Assembly (NCBI GenBank): GCA_036009105.1 | Contig: DASYMJ010000054.1 | Span: 1-26,059, forward strand | DNA length: 26,059 nucleotides | From: JAFAVZ01 sp036009105 | GTDB lineage: Bacteria > Acidobacteriota > Thermoanaerobaculia > Gp7-AA8 | Direction of reading: 5' to 3' | Shown: positions 5,845 through 13,746 of the stretch, piece after piece | How the letters are laid out: every line of letters begins with the position of its first letter | How positions within the stretch are numbered: position 1 is the first letter of the stretch | The notes under the pieces: generated by a model | What the model saw: only the letters and a program-made list of their open reading frames with translations | Database searches by the model: none | Told to the model about the DNA's origin: nothing | Made by a program: the position numbers and the translations under genes

Positions 5845-8154
5845 GTGATCAACGTGGGCCGCAGGAAGTGGGTCGTCATCGTGGTCGCCGTGGTGGTGCT
5901 CGGCGGCCTGACGGCCGGCGGCATCCTCTACTGGCCGCGCCTGCGCGGCTCCGCGGAGAGCGCCGAAAACCAGGAAGCTGCCCTGTCGAGCAAGCCGCTC
6001 GCGCCCGCCGATCTGGAAAAGGTGCGCGAGCCGTTCGCCGCGGGACGAGCGGCGCTGGACAAGAAAGACGGCGCGGAGGCGGTGAAGCAGCTCTCGTCGT
6101 TCGACTTCGGCAGCCGCGCGGTGGAGGAGTACCGCCTCTACTACCTCGCGGGCGGACATCAGCTCACCGGCAACACGGCCGCGATGCGCGCGACGCTGGC
6201 GAAGCTCGTCCGCCGCGACCCGCAACTCGTCTTCGCCGACGACGCCGGCACCCGCCTCGGCGACGCCTATGCCGCGGCGGGCGACATCGATCGCGCCGCC
6301 GACATCTATGCACGCGTGGCCTCGCGCTCCGAATCGCCCGCCGTCGCCGCACGCGCGCGCTGGCTGGCGCTGCAGTCGCGCTTCGCCCGGGGCGATGCGG
6401 CAGGAGCGCTGATCAACGCGCGCAACATCGTCATCCAATCGCCCAAGGCGGAGCAGGCGACGCAGGCCATCGCCGTGATGCGAGCCTTCTCCGGCCTCGC
6501 CGACGGCGCGCCGCTGCCGCTCACGCCGGCCGAGCGGCTGGAGCGCGGCCTGGCCCTTCTCCGCGATGGCGACGCGCAGGCCGCGTACGACGAGCTGACC
6601 GCGCTCGAGCCGGCCGCCCCCGCACCACTCGAGCCGCCCGTGCAGCTCAACCGCGGGCTGGCGCTCAATCAGCTGCGCCGCTTCGAGGACTCGAACCGCG
6701 TCCTCGAGCCGCTCACCTCCGGCCCCTACAAATACGCCGTGCCGGCGCTCTATACCGGCTCGAAGAACTACCGCGTGCTCGCCTCGTCCATCAATCCGAT
6801 GGTGGCGAAGACCATCGTGGAGAAGAAGCAGGTCGGCACCACGAAGGTGAAGGTCGGCAAGGGGAAGAAGGCGAAGACGGTCACGAAACCGAAGTTCGCG
6901 AACGTCAAGAAGACGATCCAGCTGGTCGATCTGGCCAAGAAGGCCAGGCGGGACGAGTACGAGCGGCTCGCCTCCGAGCGGCTCAAGGACATGCTCTCCC
7001 TGCCGCTGGCCGACCCGGTGCGGCTGGAGGTGCTGAACACGCTGGTCGGCATCGCGGAGGCGAAGAATCAGGATGCTTATGAGCGGCAGCTGGTGCAGGA
7101 GATCGTGAAGCTCGACCGGCTGGCCGATCCGGGGCTGCAGCACTTCTGGGACAAGGCGTGGGCGGCGTACGCGCGCGGCGATCTGAACGGGGCGAAGGAG
7201 CTGCTGCGCTTCATCGCGGACACGTATCAGAACCCCAACGTGAAGCGGCAGGCGGAGTATTGGTACGCCCGGACCATCGAGCGCGCCGGCGACAAGGCCG
7301 GGGCGCAGGCCGGATATCAGCGGCTCGCCTCCGCCCCCTATCTCGACCTCTACGCGATGCATTCCGTGAACCGCGGCGCGAAACGGCAGGAGGGGAAGGT
7401 CAATCCGCTGACGTTGCCCCGACCCGACTGGCGGGACGTGGCCGAGAAGAACATGCCGCGCGAGCTGCGCCTCGCCTACGAGCTCACCGCGCTGACCGAC
7501 ATGCGCGACGCCCGGCTGGAGATCGAGAAGAACACGAACGGCAGGAACCAGCCGTACTCCGACGCGTTGCAGGCGGAGCTGTACAACGCCGCCGGCGACC
7601 GGCAGCAGACCTACCGCTCGCTCAAGCGCGCGTTCCCGCAGCTGGCCACCGTGGAGCAGGACTCCGTGCCGGCCTACTTCATCCGCATGTACTACCCCGA
7701 CAAATACGGCGACGCGATCCGCAAATACTCCGCGAAGCAGGGCCTCGATCCCTACCTGGTGATGGGACTCATCCTGCAGGAGAGCTACTTCAATCCGCGG
7801 GCTCGCTCCGCGGTCGGCGCCACGGGGCTGATGCAGCTGATGCCCGCCACTGGCCGCGAGCTCGGCGGCCGCCTGTATCGGTCCTTCAACGTCTCGCGGC
7901 TGGAGAATCCGGAGACGAACATCGAGTTGGGGACGATGCACCTGAAGATGCTGGTCAACATATTCGGCGGCAAGACGCAGCTGGCCATCGCCTCGTACAA
8001 CGCGGGGCAGGGAAATGTGATGAAGTGGCGCCGCGCGGCGCCGTCCAAGCCGATGGACGAGTTCCTCGAGTCGATCCCTTTCCCGGAGACGCGCAACTAC
8101 GTGAAGAGAGTGACGATGCTGCGCGCCTCGTATGAGCGGCTGAACCAGAAATGA
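5845..8154 (+). CDS. Slt70-like lytic murein transglycosylase
   Basis: This 769-residue protein cleaves the MurNAc-GlcNAc bond of peptidoglycan, by family. It has an N-terminal membrane anchor or signal (about residues 8-30). A long alpha-superhelix of TPR-like repeats runs to about residue 600. The C-terminal SLT domain contains GLILQESYFNPRARSAVGAT, with probable catalytic E646, then GLMQLMPATG and the late motif SYNAGQGNV. This is the order found in soluble lytic transglycosylase Slt70. An unusual Lys-rich stretch lies at about residues 326-360 (KVKVGKGKKAKTVTKPK) within the superhelix. The start is the GTG at 5845; another GTG three codons on is also possible, and neither has a clear ribosome binding site. 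The gene follows a repeat, so it may have its own promoter. Confidence 0.88.
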   Translation: MINVGRRKWVVIVVAVVVLGGLTAGGILYWPRLRGSAESAENQEAALSSKPLAPADLEKVREPFAAGRAALDKKDGAEAVKQLSSFDFGSRAVEEYRLYYLAGGHQLTGNTAAMRATLAKLVRRDPQLVFADDAGTRLGDAYAAAGDIDRAADIYARVASRSESPAVAARARWLALQSRFARGDAAGALINARNIVIQSPKAEQATQAIAVMRAFSGLADGAPLPLTPAERLERGLALLRDGDAQAAYDELTALEPAAPAPLEPPVQLNRGLALNQLRRFEDSNRVLEPLTSGPYKYAVPALYTGSKNYRVLASSINPMVAKTIVEKKQVGTTKVKVGKGKKAKTVTKPKFANVKKTIQLVDLAKKARRDEYERLASERLKDMLSLPLADPVRLEVLNTLVGIAEAKNQDAYERQLVQEIVKLDRLADPGLQHFWDKAWAAYARGDLNGAKELLRFIADTYQNPNVKRQAEYWYARTIERAGDKAGAQAGYQRLASAPYLDLYAMHSVNRGAKRQEGKVNPLTLPRPDWRDVAEKNMPRELRLAYELTALTDMRDARLEIEKNTNGRNQPYSDALQAELYNAAGDRQQTYRSLKRAFPQLATVEQDSVPAYFIRMYYPDKYGDAIRKYSAKQGLDPYLVMGLILQESYFNPRARSAVGATGLMQLMPATGRELGGRLYRSFNVSRLENPETNIELGTMHLKMLVNIFGGKTQLAIASYNAGQGNVMKWRRAAPSKPMDEFLESIPFPETRNYVKRVTMLRASYERLNQK

Positions 8155-8232
8155 GGCCGGCACGGCCGGCTGCGCTGGTTGCCCAAGGCTCGGCCGCCGT
8201 CAGCGCCTGTGCCATCATCGAGTGAACTGATT

Positions 8233-8565
8233 ATGAGTACCTTGCAGGAACACCTCGCCCGCAACGTCGAGCTGCTGGAAATGATCCGCGAGAACGGCGG
8301 CGACGAATCGACCGAAGGGCCGGTCGACTTTTTCTTCATCGCGCGCTCGGAGACCGGCGCGAACGCGCTGGAAGCGGAGCTGACCGCGGGCGGCTTCGAC
8401 GTCGTCATGGCGGGCGACGGCGAAGAGGAGGAAGGCCTCTGGTCCGTGCAGGCCGGCCGCTTCGGCACCGTGGGCGAAGTGACCAGCGAGCCGTTCGTGG
8501 AGCGGATGGTCTCCCTCGCCACGAAGCACGACGCGGACTTTGACGGCTGGGGGATGGCGATTTAG
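8233..8565 (+). CDS. RraB family protein (ribonuclease E inhibitor-like)
   Basis: This 110-residue protein matches the RraB/DUF1260 pattern. It has an N-terminal helix ending in IRENGGDES, then VDFFFIARSETGANALEAEL, a G-F-D-V-V strand, W-S-V-Q-A, and the closing ATKHDADFDGWGMAI that fits the family's 'YDGWG' end. In Escherichia coli RraB binds RNase E and modulates RNA decay; whether this homologue does so here is untested. The ATG at 8233 is chosen over an upstream in-frame ATG (8179) because homology begins at MSTLQEHL; no convincing ribosome binding site is visible. The TAG stop is immediately followed by the TTGCTGG repeat, and the next gene is convergent. Confidence 0.8.
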   Translation: MSTLQEHLARNVELLEMIRENGGDESTEGPVDFFFIARSETGANALEAELTAGGFDVVMAGDGEEEEGLWSVQAGRFGTVGEVTSEPFVERMVSLATKHDADFDGWGMAI

Positions 8566-8639
8566 TTGCTGGTTGCTGGTTACTGGTTGCTGGTAGAGAG
8601 GCCGAGGCGCAAGTAACCAGCAACCAGCAACCAGCAACT
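8564..8639. repeat. TTGCTGG-word inverted repeat between convergent genes
   Basis: The left arm is AGTTGCTGGTTGCTGGTT plus further TTGCTGG words to about 8594. The right arm (8612-8639) is the reverse complement built of CCAGCAA words. At least 18 bp of the outer stem (8564-8581 with 8622-8639) is perfect. It fills the 79-bp gap between the convergent RraB and VWA genes and begins inside the RraB stop codon. A bidirectional terminator is a plausible role. The sequence is unrelated to the GCGATC family, though built the same way. Confidence 0.85.
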
Positions 8640-8644
8640 TCCCG

Positions 8645-10450
8645 TCAGGGAATGAAGACCCGGATCGTGCGTACCTTCGCGTCCGGACGGTCCACCTTCA
8701 CTTCCACCGCGCGGTAGGCCAGGTCCTTCTTCGTGCTCTCCGTGTAGTAGGAGATGAGGTACTGCGAGCGGAGGTCCTTCTCCAGCGCGTCGTACGTTTC
8801 CTCGAGCTGCTTCACGTCGCGGATGAAGTACGCCACGCCGCCCGTCTCGGCGGCCAGCGCCTTCATCTTGGAGGTGCCGCTCATGTCGGCGAAGCCGAGG
8901 CCGATGCCGATGAAGTAGATGGGGACGCGGGAGGCGCGGACGTAGGTCAGCATCTCGTCGTAGGGCAGGCGGGAGGTGGTGTCCTCGCCGTCGGTCAGCA
9001 CGATGAGGGCCTTGCGGCCCTGCACGTTGCGGAAGCGATAGAGGCCGGTGACGATCGCGTCGTAGAGCGCCGTGCCGCCGCTGGCGGCGGGGATGGCCTC
9101 CACCTGCTGCTGCAGGATGGAGATGTCGGAGACGAACGGCGCGAGCTTGGAGGTGTCGAAGGCGAAGCCGCCGATGAACGCCCGGTCCTTCCCTTTCATG
9201 ATGTCCTTGAAGAACTCCACCGCGGCCTGCTTCGTCGCCTCCATCCGCTTCTCCATGCTGCCGGAGTGGTCGATGAGGACGCCGGCGGAGATCGGCAAGT
9301 TGGACGCGTAGTTGAAGCTGGTGATCTTCTGCGGTTTGCCGTTCTCCAGGATCTGGAAGTTCTTCTCCACCAGGCCCGTCACCGGCAGGCCGGCCGGATC
9401 GGTGACCGTCACCGGCAGCTCCACGAGGTTGACCTCGATCTCCTCCGTATAGCGGTCGCCGTTGAGGAAGAGCAGGTCGCCCGCCTCGTAGGCCGTCTCG
9501 TCCGTCACCGCAGCGCGCACGAACTCCACGCCATTGAGGCGCGCGTTCGGGATGTCCACCGCATACGGCGGCCGGCTCCATTCGTAGATCTTGGTCTTCC
9601 CCGCGTAGAGGACGACGCTCTTGATCTCCGTGTTCTTCGGGTTCTGCACGCTCAGCTTGAAGTGCGAGACCTGGTCGGGAGTGACCGTGCGGGTGATCTT
9701 GACCTCCAGCGGGGTCTCCCGCTCGTTGACGATGAACGCGTCGGCATCGACGTAGCGGCCCTGCGCGTCATAGCCGACGGCGCGCACCTCTACCCGCTTG
9801 GGAAGTTTGCCCAGGTCGAGCTCCGCGTGGTACGGCGGCGAGTTGCGGGTCATGATTTTCTTCCCCTCGACCCAGAACTCCACCCGCCTGACCTGCGGCC
9901 CGGTCTCCACGTCGACGATGAAGAGGTTCGGCGCCACGTCGCGGCGCGGCGGCCGGATCTTGATCGCCCCCACCGTCTCCGGCACGATCCCTTCCGCCAG
10001 GATCGCCTCCGCGCCGTCGTCCGGGGTGGCGACGTACGTCTTGTTCGTCTTCGCCACCGTGAACTTCTTCGTCTCCTTCCCCACGATGATCGGCGTGACG
10101 AGATCCTCGTACGCCACGACGAGCTTCGCCTCGATCTCCGTCTCTCCGGCCGGCACGGTGATGATGGTGCGCGCCGCCTCGTTCTGCTTCGGGTTGAGCA
10201 TGAAGCGGAAGTTCTTCACCACCACGCCGCCCTGCAGGATCGATCCCTGCAGCGCGATTGCCTCGGGCGGCACGTCGTCCGGCAGCGAATAGCGGAACGT
10301 CACGCGGTTGACGACGCCCGCGTCGCTGTCGCCGAGGGGCTCCAGGTTGATGGTGAGGGAAGCGGCGTTCGCGTTCTGCTTCTCATCCGGCTTCTGCGCG
10401 AGGAGGGGAACGGTGAGGAAAAGCAGGAAGAGGAGAGGGAGCCGTTTCAT
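8645..10450 (-). CDS. Secreted VWA protein, acidobacterial VWFA-related type
   Basis: This 601-residue protein has a Sec signal peptide (about residues 1-18, ending LLAQ) and an extracytoplasmic N-terminal half of beta-rich domains, about 30-340. A strand-rich segment follows (VELPVTVTDPAGLPVTGLVE, then NFQILENGKPQKI), as found before the VWA domain in this family. The VWA domain spans about 385-575. Its MIDAS motif D394-H-S-G-S is followed by GGTALYDAI and the strand-loop VLTDGEDTTS. A C-terminal beta segment (RAVEVKVDRP) ends the protein. The architecture fits the VWFA-related family that is expanded in Acidobacteriota; ligands are unknown. The ATG at 10450 gives the signal peptide, although the frame is open further upstream. 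TACGGT lies 9 nt before it. Confidence 0.88.
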   Translation of the reverse strand: MKRLPLLFLLFLTVPLLAQKPDEKQNANAASLTINLEPLGDSDAGVVNRVTFRYSLPDDVPPEAIALQGSILQGGVVVKNFRFMLNPKQNEAARTIITVPAGETEIEAKLVVAYEDLVTPIIVGKETKKFTVAKTNKTYVATPDDGAEAILAEGIVPETVGAIKIRPPRRDVAPNLFIVDVETGPQVRRVEFWVEGKKIMTRNSPPYHAELDLGKLPKRVEVRAVGYDAQGRYVDADAFIVNERETPLEVKITRTVTPDQVSHFKLSVQNPKNTEIKSVVLYAGKTKIYEWSRPPYAVDIPNARLNGVEFVRAAVTDETAYEAGDLLFLNGDRYTEEIEVNLVELPVTVTDPAGLPVTGLVEKNFQILENGKPQKITSFNYASNLPISAGVLIDHSGSMEKRMEATKQAAVEFFKDIMKGKDRAFIGGFAFDTSKLAPFVSDISILQQQVEAIPAASGGTALYDAIVTGLYRFRNVQGRKALIVLTDGEDTTSRLPYDEMLTYVRASRVPIYFIGIGLGFADMSGTSKMKALAAETGGVAYFIRDVKQLEETYDALEKDLRSQYLISYYTESTKKDLAYRAVEVKVDRPDAKVRTIRVFIP

Positions 10451-10459
10451 GAACCTCAG

Positions 10460-10465
10460 ACCGTA
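10460..10465 (-). promoter_or_regulatory. Candidate -10 box for the VWA gene
   Basis: On the minus strand TACGGT lies 9 nt before the ATG at 10450. The gap also contains GAGG close to the start, so this gene may have either a leaderless transcript or a very short leader. The divergent phosphatase gene starts at 10511, leaving only 60 bp for both promoters. Confidence 0.3.
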
Positions 10466-10510
10466 GCACGAGCGGCAACCGTAGTTGTAACAGCCCGTAT
10501 ACGATGAGGT

Positions 10511-11650
10511 ATGAGCCGACGGCTGCGGGCCCTTGCCATCTCTGCCGCGATCGGCATGGTCATCGCGAGCTTCTACGCGATCGGCCAGGACATCAAGGAC
10601 GCGGGCTGGATTCTGCTCAGCGGCGCGCTGGTCGGCCTGCTCATCCACACCTGCATCTCCCTGCTCAATCTGCTGTTTGCGCCGCTGCTGCGGCAGATCC
10701 CGAAGTCGTATCAGGTGTACGCGCAGGCCGTGATCTTCCTCATCGGCGGCATGTCCGGCTGGTTCCTCGGGCTTTTCATCGGCATCGCCATCGCCCGCCA
10801 CAAGATCGAGTTCACGCCGTTCCTCAATCTCGGCGCGCACGGCCTGTTCATGATCATCACCGGCTTCGTGGCGGTGATCGTCGGCCTCATCTTACGCGCC
10901 TTCGACCTGCTCGGCGAGCGGCTGCGCCAGCGCGAGTGGGCCGAGCGCGAGCTGGAGATGGCCCGCGCCATCCAGGCCCGTCTCCTCCCCCCGCCCACCC
11001 TCTCCGGCTTCGGCTTCCGCCTCGAGGCGCGCAACCTCCCGGCGCATCTCGTGGCCGGCGACTTCTACGACTTCGTTCTCCTCGAGGACGGCTCGATCGT
11101 GATCGTCGTGGCGGACGTTGCGGGCAAGGGGATGGGCGCCAGCCTGACCATGGCCTCGGTCAAAGCGGTGCTGCCGTTCGTGGCGCGGGAAGGCGTGGGC
11201 GAGGCGATGCGCCAGCTGAACCGCAAGCTGGTGGGAGAGCTCGGCCCTCGCGAGTTCGTCGCGCTCGTCTGCGCGCGCTTCGTGCCCTCGACCCGCGTCG
11301 TCGAGCTGGCGAACGCCGGCTGCCCCGATCCGTACCTCGTGCGCGGCGGTGCCGTCGAAGCGCTTTCGGTGGAAGGGACGCGCCTTCCGCTCGGCCTGCG
11401 CGGGGACGCGTCGTACGACATCCGCACCGTGCAGCTGGCGGCCGGCGACCGGATGCTCTTCCTCACCGACGGCATCCCCGAGGCGCCGACCGCTCGGGAC
11501 GAGCCGCTGGGCTACGAGGAAGTGGCGCAGATCATCGGCGCGACGGACGGCGAGGCGTGGCTCGATGCTTTCCTCGCGAACGTGCGCACGCGCGTTCGCG
11601 AGGAGCTCGATGATGACTGGACGGCCGTGACGCTCGAGATCAGCCCTTGA
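10511..11650 (+). CDS. Membrane-anchored SpoIIE/RsbU-type PP2C phosphatase
   Basis: This 379-residue protein has about four membrane segments (roughly residues 7-25, 33-57, 70-94, 107-130). A short linker helix (REWAERELEMARAIQARLLP), the usual RsbU connector, follows. The PP2C-type domain from about 165 carries the metal-binding motifs A-G-D-F-Y-D (D184, D187), ADVAGKGMGA (D202), FLTDGIPE (D320) and the closing D-D-D-W-T (367-371). Such phosphatases normally dephosphorylate anti-anti-sigma factors in partner-switching systems. No anti-sigma kinase or STAS protein lies nearby, so the target is unknown. GATGAGGT directly before the ATG serves as ribosome binding site. The 3' end overlaps the convergent thioredoxin gene by 11 bp. 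Confidence 0.9.
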   Translation: MSRRLRALAISAAIGMVIASFYAIGQDIKDAGWILLSGALVGLLIHTCISLLNLLFAPLLRQIPKSYQVYAQAVIFLIGGMSGWFLGLFIGIAIARHKIEFTPFLNLGAHGLFMIITGFVAVIVGLILRAFDLLGERLRQREWAERELEMARAIQARLLPPPTLSGFGFRLEARNLPAHLVAGDFYDFVLLEDGSIVIVVADVAGKGMGASLTMASVKAVLPFVAREGVGEAMRQLNRKLVGELGPREFVALVCARFVPSTRVVELANAGCPDPYLVRGGAVEALSVEGTRLPLGLRGDASYDIRTVQLAAGDRMLFLTDGIPEAPTARDEPLGYEEVAQIIGATDGEAWLDAFLANVRTRVREELDDDWTAVTLEISP

Positions 11651-12218
11651 ATTTGATGGAGCAGCCGAAGGCGCGCGTGTTGTTGTTCGCCACCTGGCGC
11701 TTGGCGAGCAGATCGTCGAGCGCGTTGGTCAGGCCCATCGTCTTCCGCTCCTCCGGCTTCGCGCTGTCGTCCACGTAGCCGCGGTAGCGCACCGTGCCGC
11801 TCTGGTCGACCACGAAGACGTGCGGCGTCACGCGGGCGCCGTACGCGCGGGCGGTGGCGCTGTCGCCGTCCTTCAGATAGGGGAACGGGTATGAGTGCGT
11901 CTTCATCTGGTCCAGCGTCTCCACCGGATACTTCGCGTCGTCGTTCGGGTTCACGGCATAGAAGGCGACGCCCTTCGCCTGGTACTGCCTGGCCAGCTCC
12001 ACGATGCGCGGCTCGAAGGCCTTCGCATACGGGCAGCCGTTGCAGGTGAAGACGACCACGGACAGCTTGCCGTCGCCCGGCTTGAACGCGACGGTCTTGC
12101 CGTCCATGGCGTTGACCAGCGTAAAGGCCGGCGCCTTGGTGCCGACCGCGAGCTCCTCGGCGTAGCAGGCAAGGGCGACGGCGATGAGGCAGGTGAGCGC
12201 GAAGAGTTTCTTCATCAT
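11640..12218 (-). CDS. Exported thioredoxin-fold redoxin (AhpC/TSA-like)
   Basis: This 192-residue protein has a signal peptide (about residues 1-20). It has a redoxin-type thioredoxin fold with the active-site region C59-N-G-C62-P-Y-A, the downstream T-P-H-V-F cis-proline strand, and the family's closing GCSIKFKG. This 'FTCNGCPYA ... GCSIKWK' group is widespread as exported thioredoxin-like proteins of unknown substrate. There are two adjacent ATGs (12218, 12215); AGGAG 7 nt before the first favours it. That ribosome binding site lies inside the last codons of the TlpA-like gene, only 2 bp away, so translational coupling is likely. The 3' end overlaps the phosphatase gene on the other strand. 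Confidence 0.88.
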   Translation of the reverse strand: MMKKLFALTCLIAVALACYAEELAVGTKAPAFTLVNAMDGKTVAFKPGDGKLSVVVFTCNGCPYAKAFEPRIVELARQYQAKGVAFYAVNPNDDAKYPVETLDQMKTHSYPFPYLKDGDSATARAYGARVTPHVFVVDQSGTVRYRGYVDDSAKPEERKTMGLTNALDDLLAKRQVANNNTRAFGCSIKFKG

Positions 12219-12220
12219 GG

Positions 12221-12697
12221 TTATCTCCTGAGGAGCTTTCGCAGCTCCGCGATGGTTTGTTTACGGTCGATCGCTCCCTGATGCCGCCACAGCTCCTTGC
12301 CGTTGCGGTCGTAGACGATGGTGATCGGGATCTCGCCGTCGAACTTGATGCGGTCGCCGAGGTCGTCGGCGTTGCCCGTGTAATAGATGTTGGGATAGGC
12401 GATCTTCTGCTTGTCCAGGAACGTGATGACGCTCTCCCGCTTCGCGCCGGGGATCATGTCGTCCAGCGAAACGCCGAGCATCGCCACCTCGGGGCCGAAC
12501 GTCTCGTCGATGGCGCGCAGCTCCGGCATCTCGGCCACGCAGGGGACGCACCAGGTGGCCCATACGTTCATCACGCGCAGCTTCGCGGCGGCAGGGAAGG
12601 CGGAGGAGATGCGATCCGGCTGCTTCATGTCGCGCAGCTCGGCGGCGGCCGCGGTGGTGGCGAGGAGGAGAAGGAGCGCGGGAAGGAGACGGGGCAT
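12221..12697 (-). CDS. Exported TlpA/ResA-like thioredoxin
   Basis: This 158-residue protein has a signal peptide (about residues 1-19). A thioredoxin fold follows: VMNVWATWC, W49-C50-V-P-C53, the helix AEMPELRAIDETF, VAMLGVSLDD, and the cis-proline strand G-E-I-P-I-T-I-V-Y-D with RNGKELWRHQGA. It fits the TlpA/ResA/DsbE-like group that reduces or exchanges disulfides outside the cytoplasm, for example in cytochrome c maturation; no cytochrome genes are nearby. Together with the downstream redoxin it forms a two-gene exported redox unit. The start at 12697 is 21 bp from the divergent mobB start, so the mobB and tlpA-like promoters must overlap coding sequence. TATCCT lies 9 nt upstream and no ribosome binding site is visible. 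Confidence 0.88.
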   Translation of the reverse strand: MPRLLPALLLLLATTAAAAELRDMKQPDRISSAFPAAAKLRVMNVWATWCVPCVAEMPELRAIDETFGPEVAMLGVSLDDMIPGAKRESVITFLDKQKIAYPNIYYTGNADDLGDRIKFDGEIPITIVYDRNGKELWRHQGAIDRKQTIAELRKLLRR

Positions 12698-12706
12698 CAG
12701 CGTGTC

Positions 12707-12712
12707 AGGATA
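12707..12712 (-). promoter_or_regulatory. Candidate -10 box, leaderless start (TlpA-like)
   Basis: On the minus strand TATCCT lies 9 nt before the ATG at 12697, in a gap of only 21 bp between divergent starts. No ribosome binding site is present, which fits leaderless initiation. Confidence 0.4.
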
Positions 12713-12718
12713 GCGGCC

Positions 12719-13084
12719 ATGCGTGTCATGGCCATCATCGGAGAGTCACGAAGTGGCAAAACCACGCGCATTGCCGAGCTGATCCGCGAGTGCGTCGCGC
12801 GCGGAGAGCGGGTGGGGGCCATCAAGCACACCCATCATCCGCTCAACGAGGAGTACCGCGGCGACACGCGCGTGTTTCGCGAGGCGGGCGCCGAGCCGGT
12901 GATGCTTGCGGGGGAGGGGGAGGCGGTGCTGTTTCGCGGCGGCGTCACTTCGCGCATCACGTTCCATCGGCCGGTCGAGCTGCTACGACACTTCGATACC
13001 GATGTGGTCTTCGTCGAAGGGTTCAAGAACGCCGGCGACTGGCCGCACTATACCGTGGAGGAAGCTAAAATCTTGCGCCCATGA
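12719..13084 (+). CDS. mobB: Molybdopterin-guanine dinucleotide biosynthesis protein B
   Basis: This 121-residue P-loop GTPase-like protein has the Walker A motif G8-E-S-R-S-G-K14-T. The MobB landmarks follow: V-G-A-I-K-H-T-H-H, D-T-R-V-F-R-E-A-G-A near residues 49-58, and D-V-V-F-V-E-G-F-K near 95-103. MobB is thought to assist nucleotide attachment to molybdenum cofactor. At 121 residues it is clearly shorter than the Escherichia coli protein (about 175), lacking most of the C-terminal part, though all core motifs are present. The ATG at 12719 is used; the ATG three codons later is equally possible. The stop overlaps the start of the phosphatase gene (ATGA). No mobA or molybdoenzyme lies in the window. 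Confidence 0.85.
   Translation: MRVMAIIGESRSGKTTRIAELIRECVARGERVGAIKHTHHPLNEEYRGDTRVFREAGAEPVMLAGEGEAVLFRGGVTSRITFHRPVELLRHFDTDVVFVEGFKNAGDWPHYTVEEAKILRP
13066..13071 (+). promoter_or_regulatory. Possible internal -10 box before gph-like gene
   Basis: TAAAAT, inside the end of mobB, lies 9 nt before the ATG at 13081. It fits the TANNNT spacing but may simply reflect the codons for A-K-I. Confidence 0.25.
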
Positions 13085-13746
13085 CCCAGCCCCTCCGTTA
13101 CCGCGCGGTGTTGTTCGATCTCGACGGCACGCTGGTCGACTCCTATGCCGCGCTGGCCGAGGCGGTGAATTACGCGCGGCGCCAGCACGGGCTGCACGAG
13201 CTGAGCGCGGCGCGCATCCGCGACTTCGTCGGCGACGGGCTGGAGAAGCTGCTCCAGCGCGCGTTCGAGCGGGAAAACCTGCCCCGCAGCGTGCAGGACG
13301 CGTTCGAGTCGCGCTACGACGAGATCTGCTGCGGCGAGTCGAAAGTGCTGGCCGACGTCGAGGCGACGCTGGGCGAGCTCGCCGCGCGCGGCGTCGTGAT
13401 GGCGGTCTGCACGAACAAGCCGACCTCCTTCTCGCGCAAGATCCTGCAGTTCCTCCAGCTCGCGCCGTACTTCAAAGCGGTCGTCGGTCCGGACCTGGCC
13501 GGCGCGCGCAAGCCGGACGCGCGGCACGTGCTGCACACCCTGGAAGCGACCGACTGCGCGCCGTCCGACGCGCTGTTCGTGGGCGACATGCCGATCGACG
13601 TGCGCGCCGCGCGCAACAGCGGGATCGACGTGGCGGTGGTGGCGACCGGCTCGTCCTCCGCCGAACAGCTCCACGCCTCGCGTCCCGATCACTATCTCGA
13701 GCGCTTCGCCGATCTGGTGAAGCTCGTGGTGACCGTGTCATCCTGA
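13081..13746 (+). CDS. gph: HAD phosphatase, phosphoglycolate phosphatase-like
   Basis: This 221-residue HAD-superfamily hydrolase has all motifs: D13-L-D15-G-T-L-V-D nucleophile loop, an alpha-helical cap with RIRDFVGDGLEKLL, motif II V-C-T-N-K, motif III lysine in ARKPD, and G-D-M-P-I-D-V. The cap and motif spacing fit Gph, which hydrolyses 2-phosphoglycolate, but HAD substrate assignment from sequence is weak. Its position just upstream of serB means another phosphorylated C2/C3 acid is possible. It overlaps mobB by ATGA. The last codons (VTVSS) and the TGA stop lie in the left arm of the repeat at 13735-13821, so the true ancestral C terminus may have been altered by the repeat. Confidence 0.82.
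   Translation: MTQPLRYRAVLFDLDGTLVDSYAALAEAVNYARRQHGLHELSAARIRDFVGDGLEKLLQRAFERENLPRSVQDAFESRYDEICCGESKVLADVEATLGELAARGVVMAVCTNKPTSFSRKILQFLQLAPYFKAVVGPDLAGARKPDARHVLHTLEATDCAPSDALFVGDMPIDVRAARNSGIDVAVVATGSSSAEQLHASRPDHYLERFADLVKLVVTVSS

Noticed and set aside
8155..8232. GGCCGGCACGGCCGG palindrome after the transglycosylase gene as a terminator
   Set aside because: The stem is very short, no T-tract follows, and the GC-rich context makes such palindromes common.
8564..8639. CRISPR-like appearance of the tandem TTGCTGG words
   Set aside because: Words are 7 bp with no spacers, and the two halves are inverted rather than direct; no cas genes are nearby.
11640..12697. Frameshifted or duplicated thioredoxin gene
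   Set aside because: The two adjacent products have different folds within the superfamily (CNGC redoxin and WCVPC TlpA-like), each with its own signal peptide and complete length.
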